Source of the DNA: Proales similis
Lineage: Eukaryota; Rotifera; Eurotatoria; Ploima; Proalidae
Assembly (NCBI GenBank): GCA_019059635.1
Contig: JAGVRJ010000011.1
Location: 1,240,001 to 1,304,000, forward strand
Reading direction: 5' to 3'
Length of the DNA: 64,000 bases
Shown: positions 11,005 to 23,388 of the stretch, in pieces
Layout: each line of letters opens with the position of its first letter
Numbering within the stretch: the first letter of the stretch is position 1
Made by a program: the position numbers and the translations under genes
The notes under the pieces: generated by a model
The model's database searches: none
What the model was told of the DNA's origin: nothing
What the model saw: only the letters and a program-made list of their open reading frames with translations

Positions 11005-12114
11005 TCAAAAGATGCCGGAGGATTTGCCGCCAGGAGGATGGTGCACCTTGGTAGATGTGCGGCCGACTGGCTGGTCATCCCACTGGTTGCCGGCAAAAGT
11101 GAACGACGAGTCCTGCTGATTGCGAGTGCCCGCCTTGGTCATCGGTCGGCTGTGTGGCATCTGCTCAGCCTCGGCTTGTTGTGCACCATCAGCTTGTTTC
11201 AGACAAGTCTGTGAAAGTTGAGCGCCCAACTCCAACACTGGGCCAGTGTACGGGTCTCGCTCGACCTTCTCGGGCTTGATCTTGTCGCGAGCGAACACTC
11301 GATCGTAGAGATAGCTGGGAAAGCAAGGTGTCTCCACGAATCGGCCTGTGCCCTGCACCACGTTCAGCTTGCCGTCCTCGAGCACCACGCGGCCATTGCA
11401 GATGACCACTTCAGGTGCGCCTTGCACGGTCTGGCCCTCGAAAATGTTGAAATCGCACGCTTGGTGGTGTGTGCTGGCCGAGATGGTGCGTCTCGCCTCC
11501 GGGTCCCACACGACTATGTCGGCGTCCGAGCCGACTGCGACCACGCCCTTGCGCGGGTAGATGTTGAACGTCTTGGCCGCGTTGGTGCTCGTCACCGCCA
11601 CGAAGCGGCACGCGTCCATCTTGCCGGTGCGAACGCCTCTGTCCCAGATGATGCTCATGCGGTCCTCAACGCCGTTCACTCCGTTCGGGATCTTGCTGAA
11701 GTCGTCTTTGCCCAGCGCCTTCTGGTTCATGTTGAACGTGCAGTGGTCGGTGCCGGTCAGCTCGAGGTCGCCGTTGGCCAGCAAGTCCATCAAGTGCCCG
11801 GGCGTGGACGGGTCCTCTCTCAGCGGCGGCGACATGACATGGGCCGCGCTGTGTCTCCAGCACTTGTTGAAGTAGTGCGATCCGTCAGTGCCCAGACAGG
11901 CGGCGATCGGCTCGCCGACCACCACCACTCCCTCGCGTCTAGCGTTCGAGATGGCCAGCGCGCTTGTCTTGCTCATCACATGCACCACGTAGAGCGGGCA
12001 GTTGATCTCTTTGGCCATGGTGATTGCTCGTTGCGTAGCCTCGGCTTCGAACGGCTCGGGCCGGCTGAGAAGGTGACCCTCGGGTCCAGTGATGCCCAGC
12101 GATTTGATTTTCTG
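11005..12114 (-). repeat. Inverted near-identical block, arm A
   Basis: 1,110 bp matching 21936-23045 in opposite orientation and equal length. Differences are scattered, with a denser patch coding for [18 protein letters not shown] versus AELGSQLSQTFLKPAEVG. Upstream of 12114 the two genes diverge strongly. Confidence 0.85.
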
Positions 12115-12768
12115 GGTGCATTCGTGAATGAGCTCGCCGTTCTCGGCGTGCACCATCACCAGGCCGCCTAGCTCTTTGCATCGTTTCATCAGCTTGATCA
12201 ACGACTCGTCCGAAATCATTAGCGAGTCTTTGTAAGCCATGAACGCTTTGAAAGAATTGACGCCTTTTTCACGGCACAATATTTCCATCTCTCGAGCAAT
12301 TTCATCGTCATATCTCAAGATTGCCGAGTGAAAGGCAAAGTCACAACAGGCCTTCTTCTCAGCTCGCCCTTTGTTCAGCTCGAACGCCTCAATTAAAGAC
12401 ATTGCCTTGTTTTCAATCACAAAATTCATGACCATGGTGGTGCCGCCGGCCAGAGCCGCCCTTGTGCCGGTGTAGAAATCGTCGGCCGTTTGAGTTCCCA
12501 TGAAATGGAACTCCAAATGTGTGTGGGTGTCAATTCCGCCCGGCATGACCAGCTTTCCGCTGGCGTTTATCTCTCTGGCTCCCGAGGGAACATTCAAGTT
12601 GGAGCCAATTTGCCTTTAGGAGAGCCATGGCTTACTAGGCGCTCCTCTCTGAGCTTTGCTTTTCAAATCCTACTTGACTAATCCATTCTCAATGTAGACG
12701 TCAGCCTCAAACGAACGGTCATTGTTAACCACTCTTCCTCCTTTGATCAAAATGCGATTCGAGTCCAT
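11005..12768 (-). CDS. Dihydropyrimidinase (CRMP/DHP family), metal site intact
   Basis: Two exons (12674-12768 and 11005-12613) joined in phase encode 567 aa. It is an amidohydrolase-fold enzyme opening the ring of dihydrouracil/dihydrothymine in pyrimidine breakdown; family relatives without activity (CRMPs) regulate the cytoskeleton. The N-terminus [17 protein letters not shown] precedes [16 protein letters not shown], where HTH is the zinc-binding HxH. The bridging-lysine segment [11 protein letters not shown], the ligand histidines in MVHAENGE and YVVHVMSK, and the aspartate in TGTDHCTF are all present. I therefore read it as catalytic. The C-terminal tail ([12 protein letters not shown]) is CRMP-like. 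Its 3' 1,110 bp is almost the same as the inverted copy at 21.9-23.0 kb. Confidence 0.85.
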
Positions 12769-13592
12769 TTTTAGAAAATACTTGCTCTAACTTGAACGTG
12801 AAGATTTTTTAAACGATTAAAGTGAAAAACTAATTCACGCTTGACGCATCCAGTTTGCAACTCGTCCGTCAATCACTTTTCATCGTTTGGTTCATTCTCA
12901 AAGCCCCACCCAACTTGCTTCATAATCTGAAAAGAACGTTTCGAATGCAGTGCAAACGAATTGTCTTTTGAAAGGAGGTAAAAAGCGCCCTGTGTGCCTG
13001 TCCGAGTCCTCTACTCTGCTCCGTCGTTTGGCTACTCCTTCCTTTTAGTTTCCTTTTAATGCAAACGTGCGAGCAACAGTCCGCTCGAGCTGGTGTTTCA
13101 TTTGAATTTTATTTATAAGCCATTTACAACCTGAATAGAGGTTGTTTGCTGAGTAATCATTTTCTTGGTCAGCTGTGACCAGAGTTTCTTGCTTTTGACA
13201 ATTGACAACAAGCCAAATTAACAACTTATGACGATGATATGAATTTGCTTTAAAATAATACTCAGAACAGCAACCATCTCACTTAACTTAATCATCATTT
13301 CAATAATAATCTCAATAATCATTTCAATAATGATAATAATAATAATAATTTAAACAAGACATTTCAATAACAATTCAAGATTGTTGTGCAGTCGTTGATG
13401 CGAGCTGCTTTGTTAAATAGACGTGAGAGTTGGACGTTCAGACCAAACTGATCAGAGTGCTTCTGATTATCTAATTTCCTCGATGCGTGATTCTCTTTTG
13501 TCTTTAAGTTAAATTATTTAAATAAATACTTTACGAGTCCTTGACGGCCACGGTCAATTTTCTATGTATAACACTCACACAAAGACACACGA
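12769..13592. other. Intergenic: TIS11 3' UTR and dihydropyrimidinase promoter
   Basis: No coding region. Contains an (AAT)n-like stretch around 13290-13350. The right part is the probable 3' UTR of the TIS11 gene and the left part the promoter of the dihydropyrimidinase gene; both genes are on the minus strand. Confidence 0.5.
13520..13528 (-). promoter_or_regulatory. AU-rich element in TIS11 3' UTR
   Basis: Read on the minus strand this is TATTTATTT, containing the UAUUUAU core bound by tristetraprolin-family proteins. It lies about 65 nt downstream of the TIS11 stop codon, so it is positioned for autoregulation of the mRNA. Confidence 0.5.
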
Positions 13593-14786
13593 TCACCATA
13601 TGATGTGGTTGCCGAGCAAGCAAGACGCCTCTTTGGGCGTCAATTGAAGCTTGCTCGTTAGATGATTTGAATACTGCTGTACAAGAGAGGAGGTGATGCG
13701 GTGCTGACTTGGCGTAGATAGCTCGGCTGAGGCTGGCTGAGCAGCATGCGGGCTCACAATTGACTCGGGCAGCGAACTTAATACGCCCGCTTTGCTCGTT
13801 TTGACCGGACTCGTGTTGAACCATCCGCTTGACGACGACGACGACGACGATGATGAACAAGTAGAGAAGACTGTCGACGTAGACGAAGTCGAGGATGCGT
13901 TTGAACGAGTCCTCGGCGTCGGCGACTGCGAGTAGGACAAGGACGGTGAGCCCCTGTTGAAGAACACATCGTCGCCAGACACGTCCTCGGTCGGGCTGCC
14001 CACAATACTCATCACATTCGAGAGGAGTCGAGTGAGCTCATCGTTTGCCTCGTCGTCAAAGTTGCTGCTCGAGCCTCTGGGCGAAGCAGCCGACGATGAA
14101 GAGGAGGAAACGTTCGCCAGAGCGCAACTCCTCGTCGGCTCATCTGAGTCAACTTGCTTGGCTTGGTTCACAAACAAATGATCGAACGAGATCAAATTGG
14201 CCGACGACTCGTTGTTCTTGTTTTCGCTCAACTTGGGCGCCGAACGCTCTCGGTTTAGACGGCTCATTTTGGCCTTTGCCTCGCTGCACTTGTCCGCGTA
14301 CTTTTGTCTCATCATCGAAGTGGGCGTTTCGAACTTTTCGGTCATGTCGTGTATGAAGTGGCAACGAGGCCCGTACGGACAGAAGCCTTTGGAGTGGAAT
14401 GTCTTGCACAGCTCGGTCTTGTACTTTGGATGTCTGTTTATGTCCTTGAGATCGTTTACTCCGTGCGCGAACTGACACTTTTCGCCGTATTTGCATTCGC
14501 CATTCTCGCTGTACTGACGACACAGCTCGGTCTTGTAGCGGCTGTAGTTTATCTGTTTGTTGAGCTGGACGCCGCCAGAACTGACGCCGCTCGCTGACGC
14601 GGCTGTGCTGCTCGTCGAGCTCGGCGTCGAATGCTGCAGGCCCAGAGTCTGAGTGAACAAATGGCGCAGCAGTTCTTCGCCAATCTCCCGATTGGCTTGT
14701 CCGAACGGCAAGAGGTCGTTTTGCTGACTGAACGCCTGACTGAGGCCAATTGACTTTTGCAAGTCAAACAGCGAGATGAATGGCAT
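13593..14786 (-). CDS. TIS11/tristetraprolin-family CCCH zinc-finger protein
   Basis: Single open exon of 397 aa starting at [11 protein letters not shown]. Two tandem CCCH fingers spaced as in TIS11/ZFP36 proteins lie at about residues 83-150. Finger 1 is introduced by YKTELC (C-x8-C-x5-C-x3-[19 protein letters not shown]). Finger 2 is introduced by the same YKTELC and ends [11 protein letters not shown]. Family members bind AU-rich elements in mRNA 3' UTRs and recruit the deadenylation machinery, shuttling between nucleus and cytoplasm. The region after the fingers is basic, then long, Ser-rich and low in complexity (a run of about nine serines). I did not recognise the short conserved C-terminal NOT1-binding motif. 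A non-coding upstream exon is possible. Confidence 0.92.
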   Translation of the reverse strand: MPFISLFDLQKSIGLSQAFSQQNDLLPFGQANREIGEELLRHLFTQTLGLQHSTPSSTSSTAASASGVSSGGVQLNKQINYSRYKTELCRQYSENGECKYGEKCQFAHGVNDLKDINRHPKYKTELCKTFHSKGFCPYGPRCHFIHDMTEKFETPTSMMRQKYADKCSEAKAKMSRLNRERSAPKLSENKNNESSANLISFDHLFVNQAKQVDSDEPTRSCALANVSSSSSSAASPRGSSSNFDDEANDELTRLLSNVMSIVGSPTEDVSGDDVFFNRGSPSLSYSQSPTPRTRSNASSTSSTSTVFSTCSSSSSSSSSSGWFNTSPVKTSKAGVLSSLPESIVSPHAAQPASAELSTPSQHRITSSLVQQYSNHLTSKLQLTPKEASCLLGNHIIW

Positions 14787-17863
<3,077 letters not shown>

Positions 17864-18290
17864 GTTTATTTTAAGCGAAGAACACAAAATACGAGTGAAT
17901 TGCTGAAATGAAAGAGCATCAGTTGAGAGCGAGTGAATAAATAGAAGAGACGTGCATTCAATCAAAGGGTGTGTACGATGTGTCGCCATTTCATCATCTG
18001 ACTGCGAATATGCATCCTATTCTACAGAACGACTGACTGCCGCCGGGTCACAGAAGGTTCCAATTAATTCAACTATTCACTGACTGGACCCAGCTCTTAT
18101 CTCTGGCCGTCGTCTAATGTTTTTCATCTTCTCGCTCGTTGTTGCATGTGCTGCTCTCAACCCTCGATTCCTCTCTAGCCCCTCTAGCCGCTTCTATAGA
18201 TAAGAATTCTTTGCTCCTAAATGCCATTTATTTTAATAAATGTGCAAGTAGCTGATTTAATCAAGTCATGTCGATTGCGATTGGCGCATT

Positions 18291-20118
18291 TTACAATGCG
18301 TCGAGGAAAGCTTTGATGCCTCTGTATGTCTCTTCGCCGACGCCAGGAGCTCTGGAAAGAGGCAAAATGTCAACAAACGGCCCAAAATTCCAAGTCATTC
18401 AAACACCGACCTGTCTTCGGGCAACGCGAATGTGAACGAGGCGTCTGGTGTGCCCGATCCAGGCGCAAGCTCCAGTGTGTACGAGTACTTTATCTCAGCG
18501 GTTCCCTTGGCCCAGTCGTCTGATACACCTGAAAGACTGCCGAAGAGCTCGGCCGAGTTGCCCGTTGTGAACTTGGTTCCTGTTTTGCTTCCTTTGTAGT
18601 GGCTCTAGATTTGAATGAGAAAATCGCCCTGACCTTGATAGGCTCTGATGGCATTGGCGCCAATCACTGATTTGGCGAGCAGATCGTCAAAGTCGCTCGG
18701 TCTGACTGGCGTGTAACTCCACGAGCTCAGCCAGTAATTGCCAAACCTGCCCATTTCGAGTGTTTGAGTCTGCAAAAAGAAAAAATTCAAAATCGCCCGC
18801 TCACGTGTGAATGGTCAAATAGGCATCCCACTGGCCCTTTTTGTTGAGAATTGCTCTCTCGACCGCCTGGGTCTCGGCCTCGGAGTCGGCTCTTGGTCCG
18901 GCGAACGTGTCACTGCATGGATTTGAGCTTGAGCCGCCCGTCTATTCAAATATTTGAATTTGCATTCTAATTCAAATTGACTTGATCGCTTACCATCCAT
19001 TGGAAGCCGAAGTTTCGGTTCAGATCCACTCCTCGGCAGCTACTTCCCGGATTTTGTTTGCGGTTTTTTCGCCAGAATCGAAACTTAAAAAGTCTTGACT
19101 TGGGCGTACTCTTTGAGCAGCTTGAGACAACGCGATTGAGATTGGAGTCAAAATGAACGGGCTTTCAGTTGGAAAAATTTACTTTGTCGATTATCCAAAC
19201 ACACGTGGTGGGTGAAATCCATTCCCTCTGAATGAGCCGATTAGATTTGCTTGAGCGTGAACAGAAAAGGGCCGAGTTCTCACCGCATGGAAGCCACAGT
19301 CTGATGCAAGTGAGAGAGAGAAAGAGCGAAAAGACTTTAACAACTCGAACAATCACGAGAGCCGATTGAGATTTACCGATCCAGATGGCTCGTCGGCTGT
19401 TTGGGGTTTTGAATACCAAAACTGGAAGATCTCGTCCTTCGTCAGTTTTGCCCGCACTGTAGGATGAAGTGAGAGACGGATTGGCAGCTACCACATCGTC
19501 CACGTAGTTTTTGATCTTTTTTTTAAAGAGAATGAGAAAAGAGGGGGGGGGCGAAAAAGATCGATTCGTCATCAAATTGACTTACTTCGTTGTAGGGAAC
19601 GAAGCGACCCACGATGCTGTTGGTCTGGCGCTTTCTGCGTCGCATAGACTCTTGCTCGCGGTCAACTTTGCTATTCGGAGCCACGTGAGCGCAGCAGTGA
19701 AGATCGATGGGGCAAATGCTCTACGAACCCTTGGATGTCGTCGTCTGCGATCTCAACCTTTATGCCGGCCAGAGCGAACTGCTTCTGGTATTTGGCATAA
19801 GCCTGCGGCGACAGAAGAACAAGCGCCTCGGTCTTTGACCAGTCCCACACATCAAACTACAAGACTCTGAAATTAGAAACAATATTGACCGATTTTGTTC
19901 GACGTACGTCTTCGTTGTTTTGCCACTCTTGCAGTAGTTGCGAGTGATGCGCTTTTTCAAGCTTCATTCTGACCAGTTGGTATCTACAGCAGATCGCTAG
20001 GTTACCTCATTCTGGCAGCAGACAAAGCCAACAACCGGCCATACCCGTGAAACGAATGTTGGGCACCAGTGGCGCCCAGCATGGCCACACAAACAGCTAC
20101 GACCACAAATTTTATCAT
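18291..20118 (-). CDS. M14 metallocarboxypeptidase (A/B type), internal segment missing
   Basis: Secreted zinc carboxypeptidase zymogen. A signal peptide (MIKFVVVAVCVAMLGATGA) precedes a propeptide with LVRMKLEKAHHSQLLQEW and FDVWDWSK. A basic RRRKR stretch probably marks activation cleavage. The catalytic domain starts IVGRFVPYNE. The zinc motif DCGFHAREW is split by a 17-nt exon (ACTGTGGCTTCCATGCG). Later come SCRGVDLNRNFGFQW (substrate-binding Arg/Asn-Arg), NPCSDTFAGP, TIHTFGNYW (third zinc ligand His), GVSDDWAKG and the catalytic Glu in YSYTLEL. Between TTCVWIIDK and RFWRKNR the usual ~30 residues including the NPDGY motif are not encoded. Sequence such as LLKEYAQVKTF is followed at once by a stop and frame change. 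The gene may be internally deleted, a pseudogene, or misassembled. Confidence 0.75.
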
Positions 20119-21227
20119 TCGATCGGCTTTCTCCTCTTAAGTTTCTCGGCGTGTCTTCTATTCTCTTATGAAGACCCCGTAGAGCGGTTGCTTTAAATAA
20201 CCATTTAAAGTAAATATCTCGGAAATTCAACAACTGTTTGTTCGCCTCTACTACTTGGCCTGGGTCGCCTCTATTTCGTCTCGTCGATAAAATGCCTTAT
20301 CTAAATTTAAGACAAATAGAGCCTCGTATTTGCTTTGGCAACGTCTTCTTCTATTTGGAGCGAAATTCAAGACACTTTTACATAATGATCACTTTTCTCG
20401 CGTTTGCCCACAAGCACGGTGGGAACTGGATGGGGATTTGCGAGCAATAGAAAGCGCTTCGATCGATTTGATAAGAAACCATTTTTGATATCCGACCCGA
20501 CCGAGTTGCTATTGTGCTTCTATTTTACAGGACTAAGGGACACAAGAGGGACATTTGCTTTGTTCACTCTCTTGCCCAAAAGAGTATCTTTTCATTTGCG
20601 AATTGAGCCGTCAAACTGTCGAATAAATTGAAATTGAACTGAAACTAAATGCCTCTCTGAGCCAAGCGTTAAACATCTTAATCCGTCAAAGGCAGGGAAG
20701 AAAAGAGACGGGACAGACAGACACAAAATACATTCAAGGGAGACAAACAAAGCAGAGATCATAGAACATTAAAGGGTCTTGGGGTCAAGCAAGGTCGATT
20801 TTGATCAGTTGAAAATGCGAGAATTTCTTTTTTGATCGCGAACAGAGAAACTAAATCTGAGGCGAGTGTTGCCGACCGAACAATGAGCTTATGAAGAGTA
20901 AACACACCAATAGAGTGAGGCCGAGTCACTTGTCCTCGCAATGAAAGCGATTGGCCACTGCTTCAACAAAGCAGATCATTCACAAGCTGAATATTGATGC
21001 ACGATGCGATGAGCTTTGAACTTGCTGCTTCTCTCTCTCTCTCCCTCTTGTGGCTTTGTTAGATCAGTTTCAGCTCAATTTCGGATGCGTGCAGCTTAAA
21101 ACATTTTCGCTTCACATTTAGAGCGAGCATTCAATTGAATTGTAGAAATGACCGTGCCATCATCACCAAGCAGGGCCGAGGCGTTGCCTGTCAAACGCAT
21201 TCCCGTTCATATAAGGGTAAACGAAAC
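20119..21227. other. Divergent intergenic region
   Basis: Lies between the starts of the carboxypeptidase (minus) and the dihydropyrimidinase-like gene (plus), so it should hold both promoters. A TATTTAAAG sequence on the minus strand near 20190-20200, ~75 nt before the carboxypeptidase ATG, is a possible TATA box. No gene seen. Confidence 0.4.
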
Positions 21228-23045
21228 ATGCTCGCTCTGACCAATCTTGTCTGTTGTCATGTTTTGGCGTTGAAGAGCGCTCAAAATCGCATTCTGATCA
21301 AAGGCGGAAAAATTGTAAATCATGACCGCATGTTCAATGCGGACGTCTTCATCGAGGACGGGATGATCAAGTAAGCAGCATGATGACCGCAAATGGTCCA
21401 ACAGTGAGACAGAAAAGAGTAAAACGTAAACAGGGAAATAGGCGACAACTTGATCGTGCCTGGAGGCACCAAGGTCATCGAGGCAAAAGGCAAGCTGATC
21501 ATTCCCGGAGGAATTGACACCGACACCAATTTGGAATTGTATTTCATGGGAACAAGGACTGCCGACGATTTTTACACTGGCACGCGGGCGGCTCTGGCCG
21601 GCGGCACCACCATGGTCATGAATTTCGTGGTCGAAAACGCCGACATGTCTTTGGTCGAGGCGTTTGATCTGTGCAAAGAAAGAGCCGAGAAGAAGGCCTG
21701 TTGTGACTTTGCCTTTCATTCGGCCGTGTTCAAGTACAACGAAAAAGTTGAACGCGAACTAGAAGCTCTGGCGCGCCAACGGGGCGTCAATTCTTTTAAA
21801 GCCTACATGGCTTATAAGGACGAAGGCCTGATGATTTCGGACGAGGAGCTCGTCAAGTTGATGAAGAAGAGCAAAGAGCTGGGTGGCCTAGTGATGGTGC
21901 ACGCCGAGAATGGCGAGCTTATTCGCGAATGCGCCCAGAAAATCAAATCGCTGGGCATCACTGGACCCGAGGGTCACCTTCTCAGCCGGCCCGAGTCGTT
22001 CGAAGCCGAGGCTACGCAACGAGCAATCACCATGGCCAAAGAGATCAACTGCCCGCTCTACGTGGTGCATGTGATGAGCAAGACAAGCGCGCTGGCCATC
22101 TCGAACGCTAGACGCGAGGGAGTGGTGGTGGTCGGCGAGCCGATCGCCGCCTGTCTGGGCACTGACGGATCGCACTACTTCAACAAGTGCTGGAGACACA
22201 GCGCGGCTCATGTCATGTCGCCGCCGCTGAGAGAGGACCCGTCCACGCCCGGGCACTTGATGGACTTGCTGGCCAACGGCGACCTCGAGCTGACCGGCAC
22301 CGACCACTGCACGTTCAACACGAACCAGAAGGCGCTGGGCAAAGACGACTTCAGCAAGATCCCGAACGGCGTGAACGGCGTTGAGGACCGCATGAGCATC
22401 ATCTGGGACAGAGGCGTTCGCACCGGCAAGATGGACGCGTGCCGCTTCGTGGCGGTGACGAGCACCAACGCGGCCAAGACGTTCAACATCTACCCGCGCA
22501 AGGGCGTGGTCGCAGTCGGCTCGGACGCCGACATAGTCGTGTGGGACCCGGAGGCGAGACGCACCATCTCGGCCAGCACACACCACCAAGCGTGCGATTT
22601 CAACATTTTCGAGGGCCAGACCGTGCAAGGCGCACCTGAGGTGGTCATCTCCAACGGCCGCGTGGTGCTCGAGGACGGCAAGCTGAACGTGGTGCAGGGC
22701 ACAGGCCGATTCGTGGAGACGCCTTGCTTTCCCAGCTATCTCTACGATCGAGTGTTCGCTCGCGACAAGATCAAGCCCGAGAAGGTCGAGCGAGACCCGT
22801 ACACTGGCCCAGTTGCAGAGCTGGGCTCTCAACTTTCACAGACCTTCCTCAAGCCAGCCGAGGTCGGGCAACAAGCCGAGGCTGAGCAGATGCCACACAG
22901 CCGACCGATGACCAAGGCGGGCACTCGCAATCAGCAGGACTCGTCGTTCACTTTTGCCGGCAACCAGTGGGATGACCAGCCAGTCGGTCGCACATCTACC
23001 AAGGTGCACCATCCTCCTGGCGGCAAATCATCTGGCATTTTCTGA
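21228..23045 (+). CDS. CRMP-like dihydropyrimidinase paralogue without HxH
   Basis: Two exons (21228-21370 and 21434-23045) joined in phase give 584 aa. Apart from its first ~17 residues the protein aligns with the gene at 11.0-12.8 kb. The metal-binding strand reads GGIDTDTNLELYF where the paralogue has [13 protein letters not shown], so both zinc-ligand histidines are replaced (Asp, Asn). The other ligand positions (NSFKAYMAYKD lysine, [24 protein letters not shown]) remain. Loss of HxH should abolish hydrolysis, as in vertebrate CRMPs, which act on microtubules and axon guidance. I infer a CRMP-like role. The start at MLALTNLVCC is the only in-frame ATG near the conserved RILIKGGKIV. An upstream exon spliced just before SAQNRIL is an alternative. 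Confidence 0.82.
21936..23045 (+). repeat. Inverted near-identical block, arm B
   Basis: Partner of 11005-12114. It begins at codons for [13 protein letters not shown] and runs to the stop codon. The identity covers third codon positions, so it is too high for old paralogues and points to gene conversion or a recent partial duplication. Confidence 0.85.
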
Positions 23046-23388
23046 TCCTATTCTCGATTGCATGCTGTTTTATTTCAAAGACAATACCTCAATTTGGTTT
23101 GAATTTTATCTGTCGGCTTTTTTTATTCAAGCATTAAATGCGCGCGCCGATCTCAATAATTTATAATTGTATTCAATCAATAAAGTAATTCTCTCTCCAA
23201 TTCGTCTTGGCTGCAATCAGCTGAACCAAACCTCATTCCAAATTGCAGTTTATCTCAAACTATTCATTTTATTGCTTTTGATTTTGAAAATTATTAAAAA
23301 TTGTGGCACGCGGCTCAGCGCAATGTTTCGCTAGCCGTTCGAATGCCATTCAATTGAATTTGTGCTTATTGATTACAAAATTGACTAT
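23046..23388. other. Convergent intergenic region
   Basis: Short AT-rich gap between the 3' ends of the CRMP-like gene (plus; AATAAA at ~23179) and supervillin (minus). No gene seen. Confidence 0.5.

Noticed and set aside
11218-12171. Long open frame antisense to the dihydropyrimidinase gene (and its twin at 21888-22832)
   Set aside because: Both are antisense shadows of a conserved, GC-rich coding exon. The sense strand encodes a full amidohydrolase with motifs and splice sites, while the antisense product is His/Val/Arg-biased with no recognisable domain.
20006-20011. Possible 6-nt microexon (AATGAG) in the carboxypeptidase
   Set aside because: It is flanked by AG and GT and would keep frame, but skipping it also keeps frame and gives an equally good protein, so it cannot be supported.
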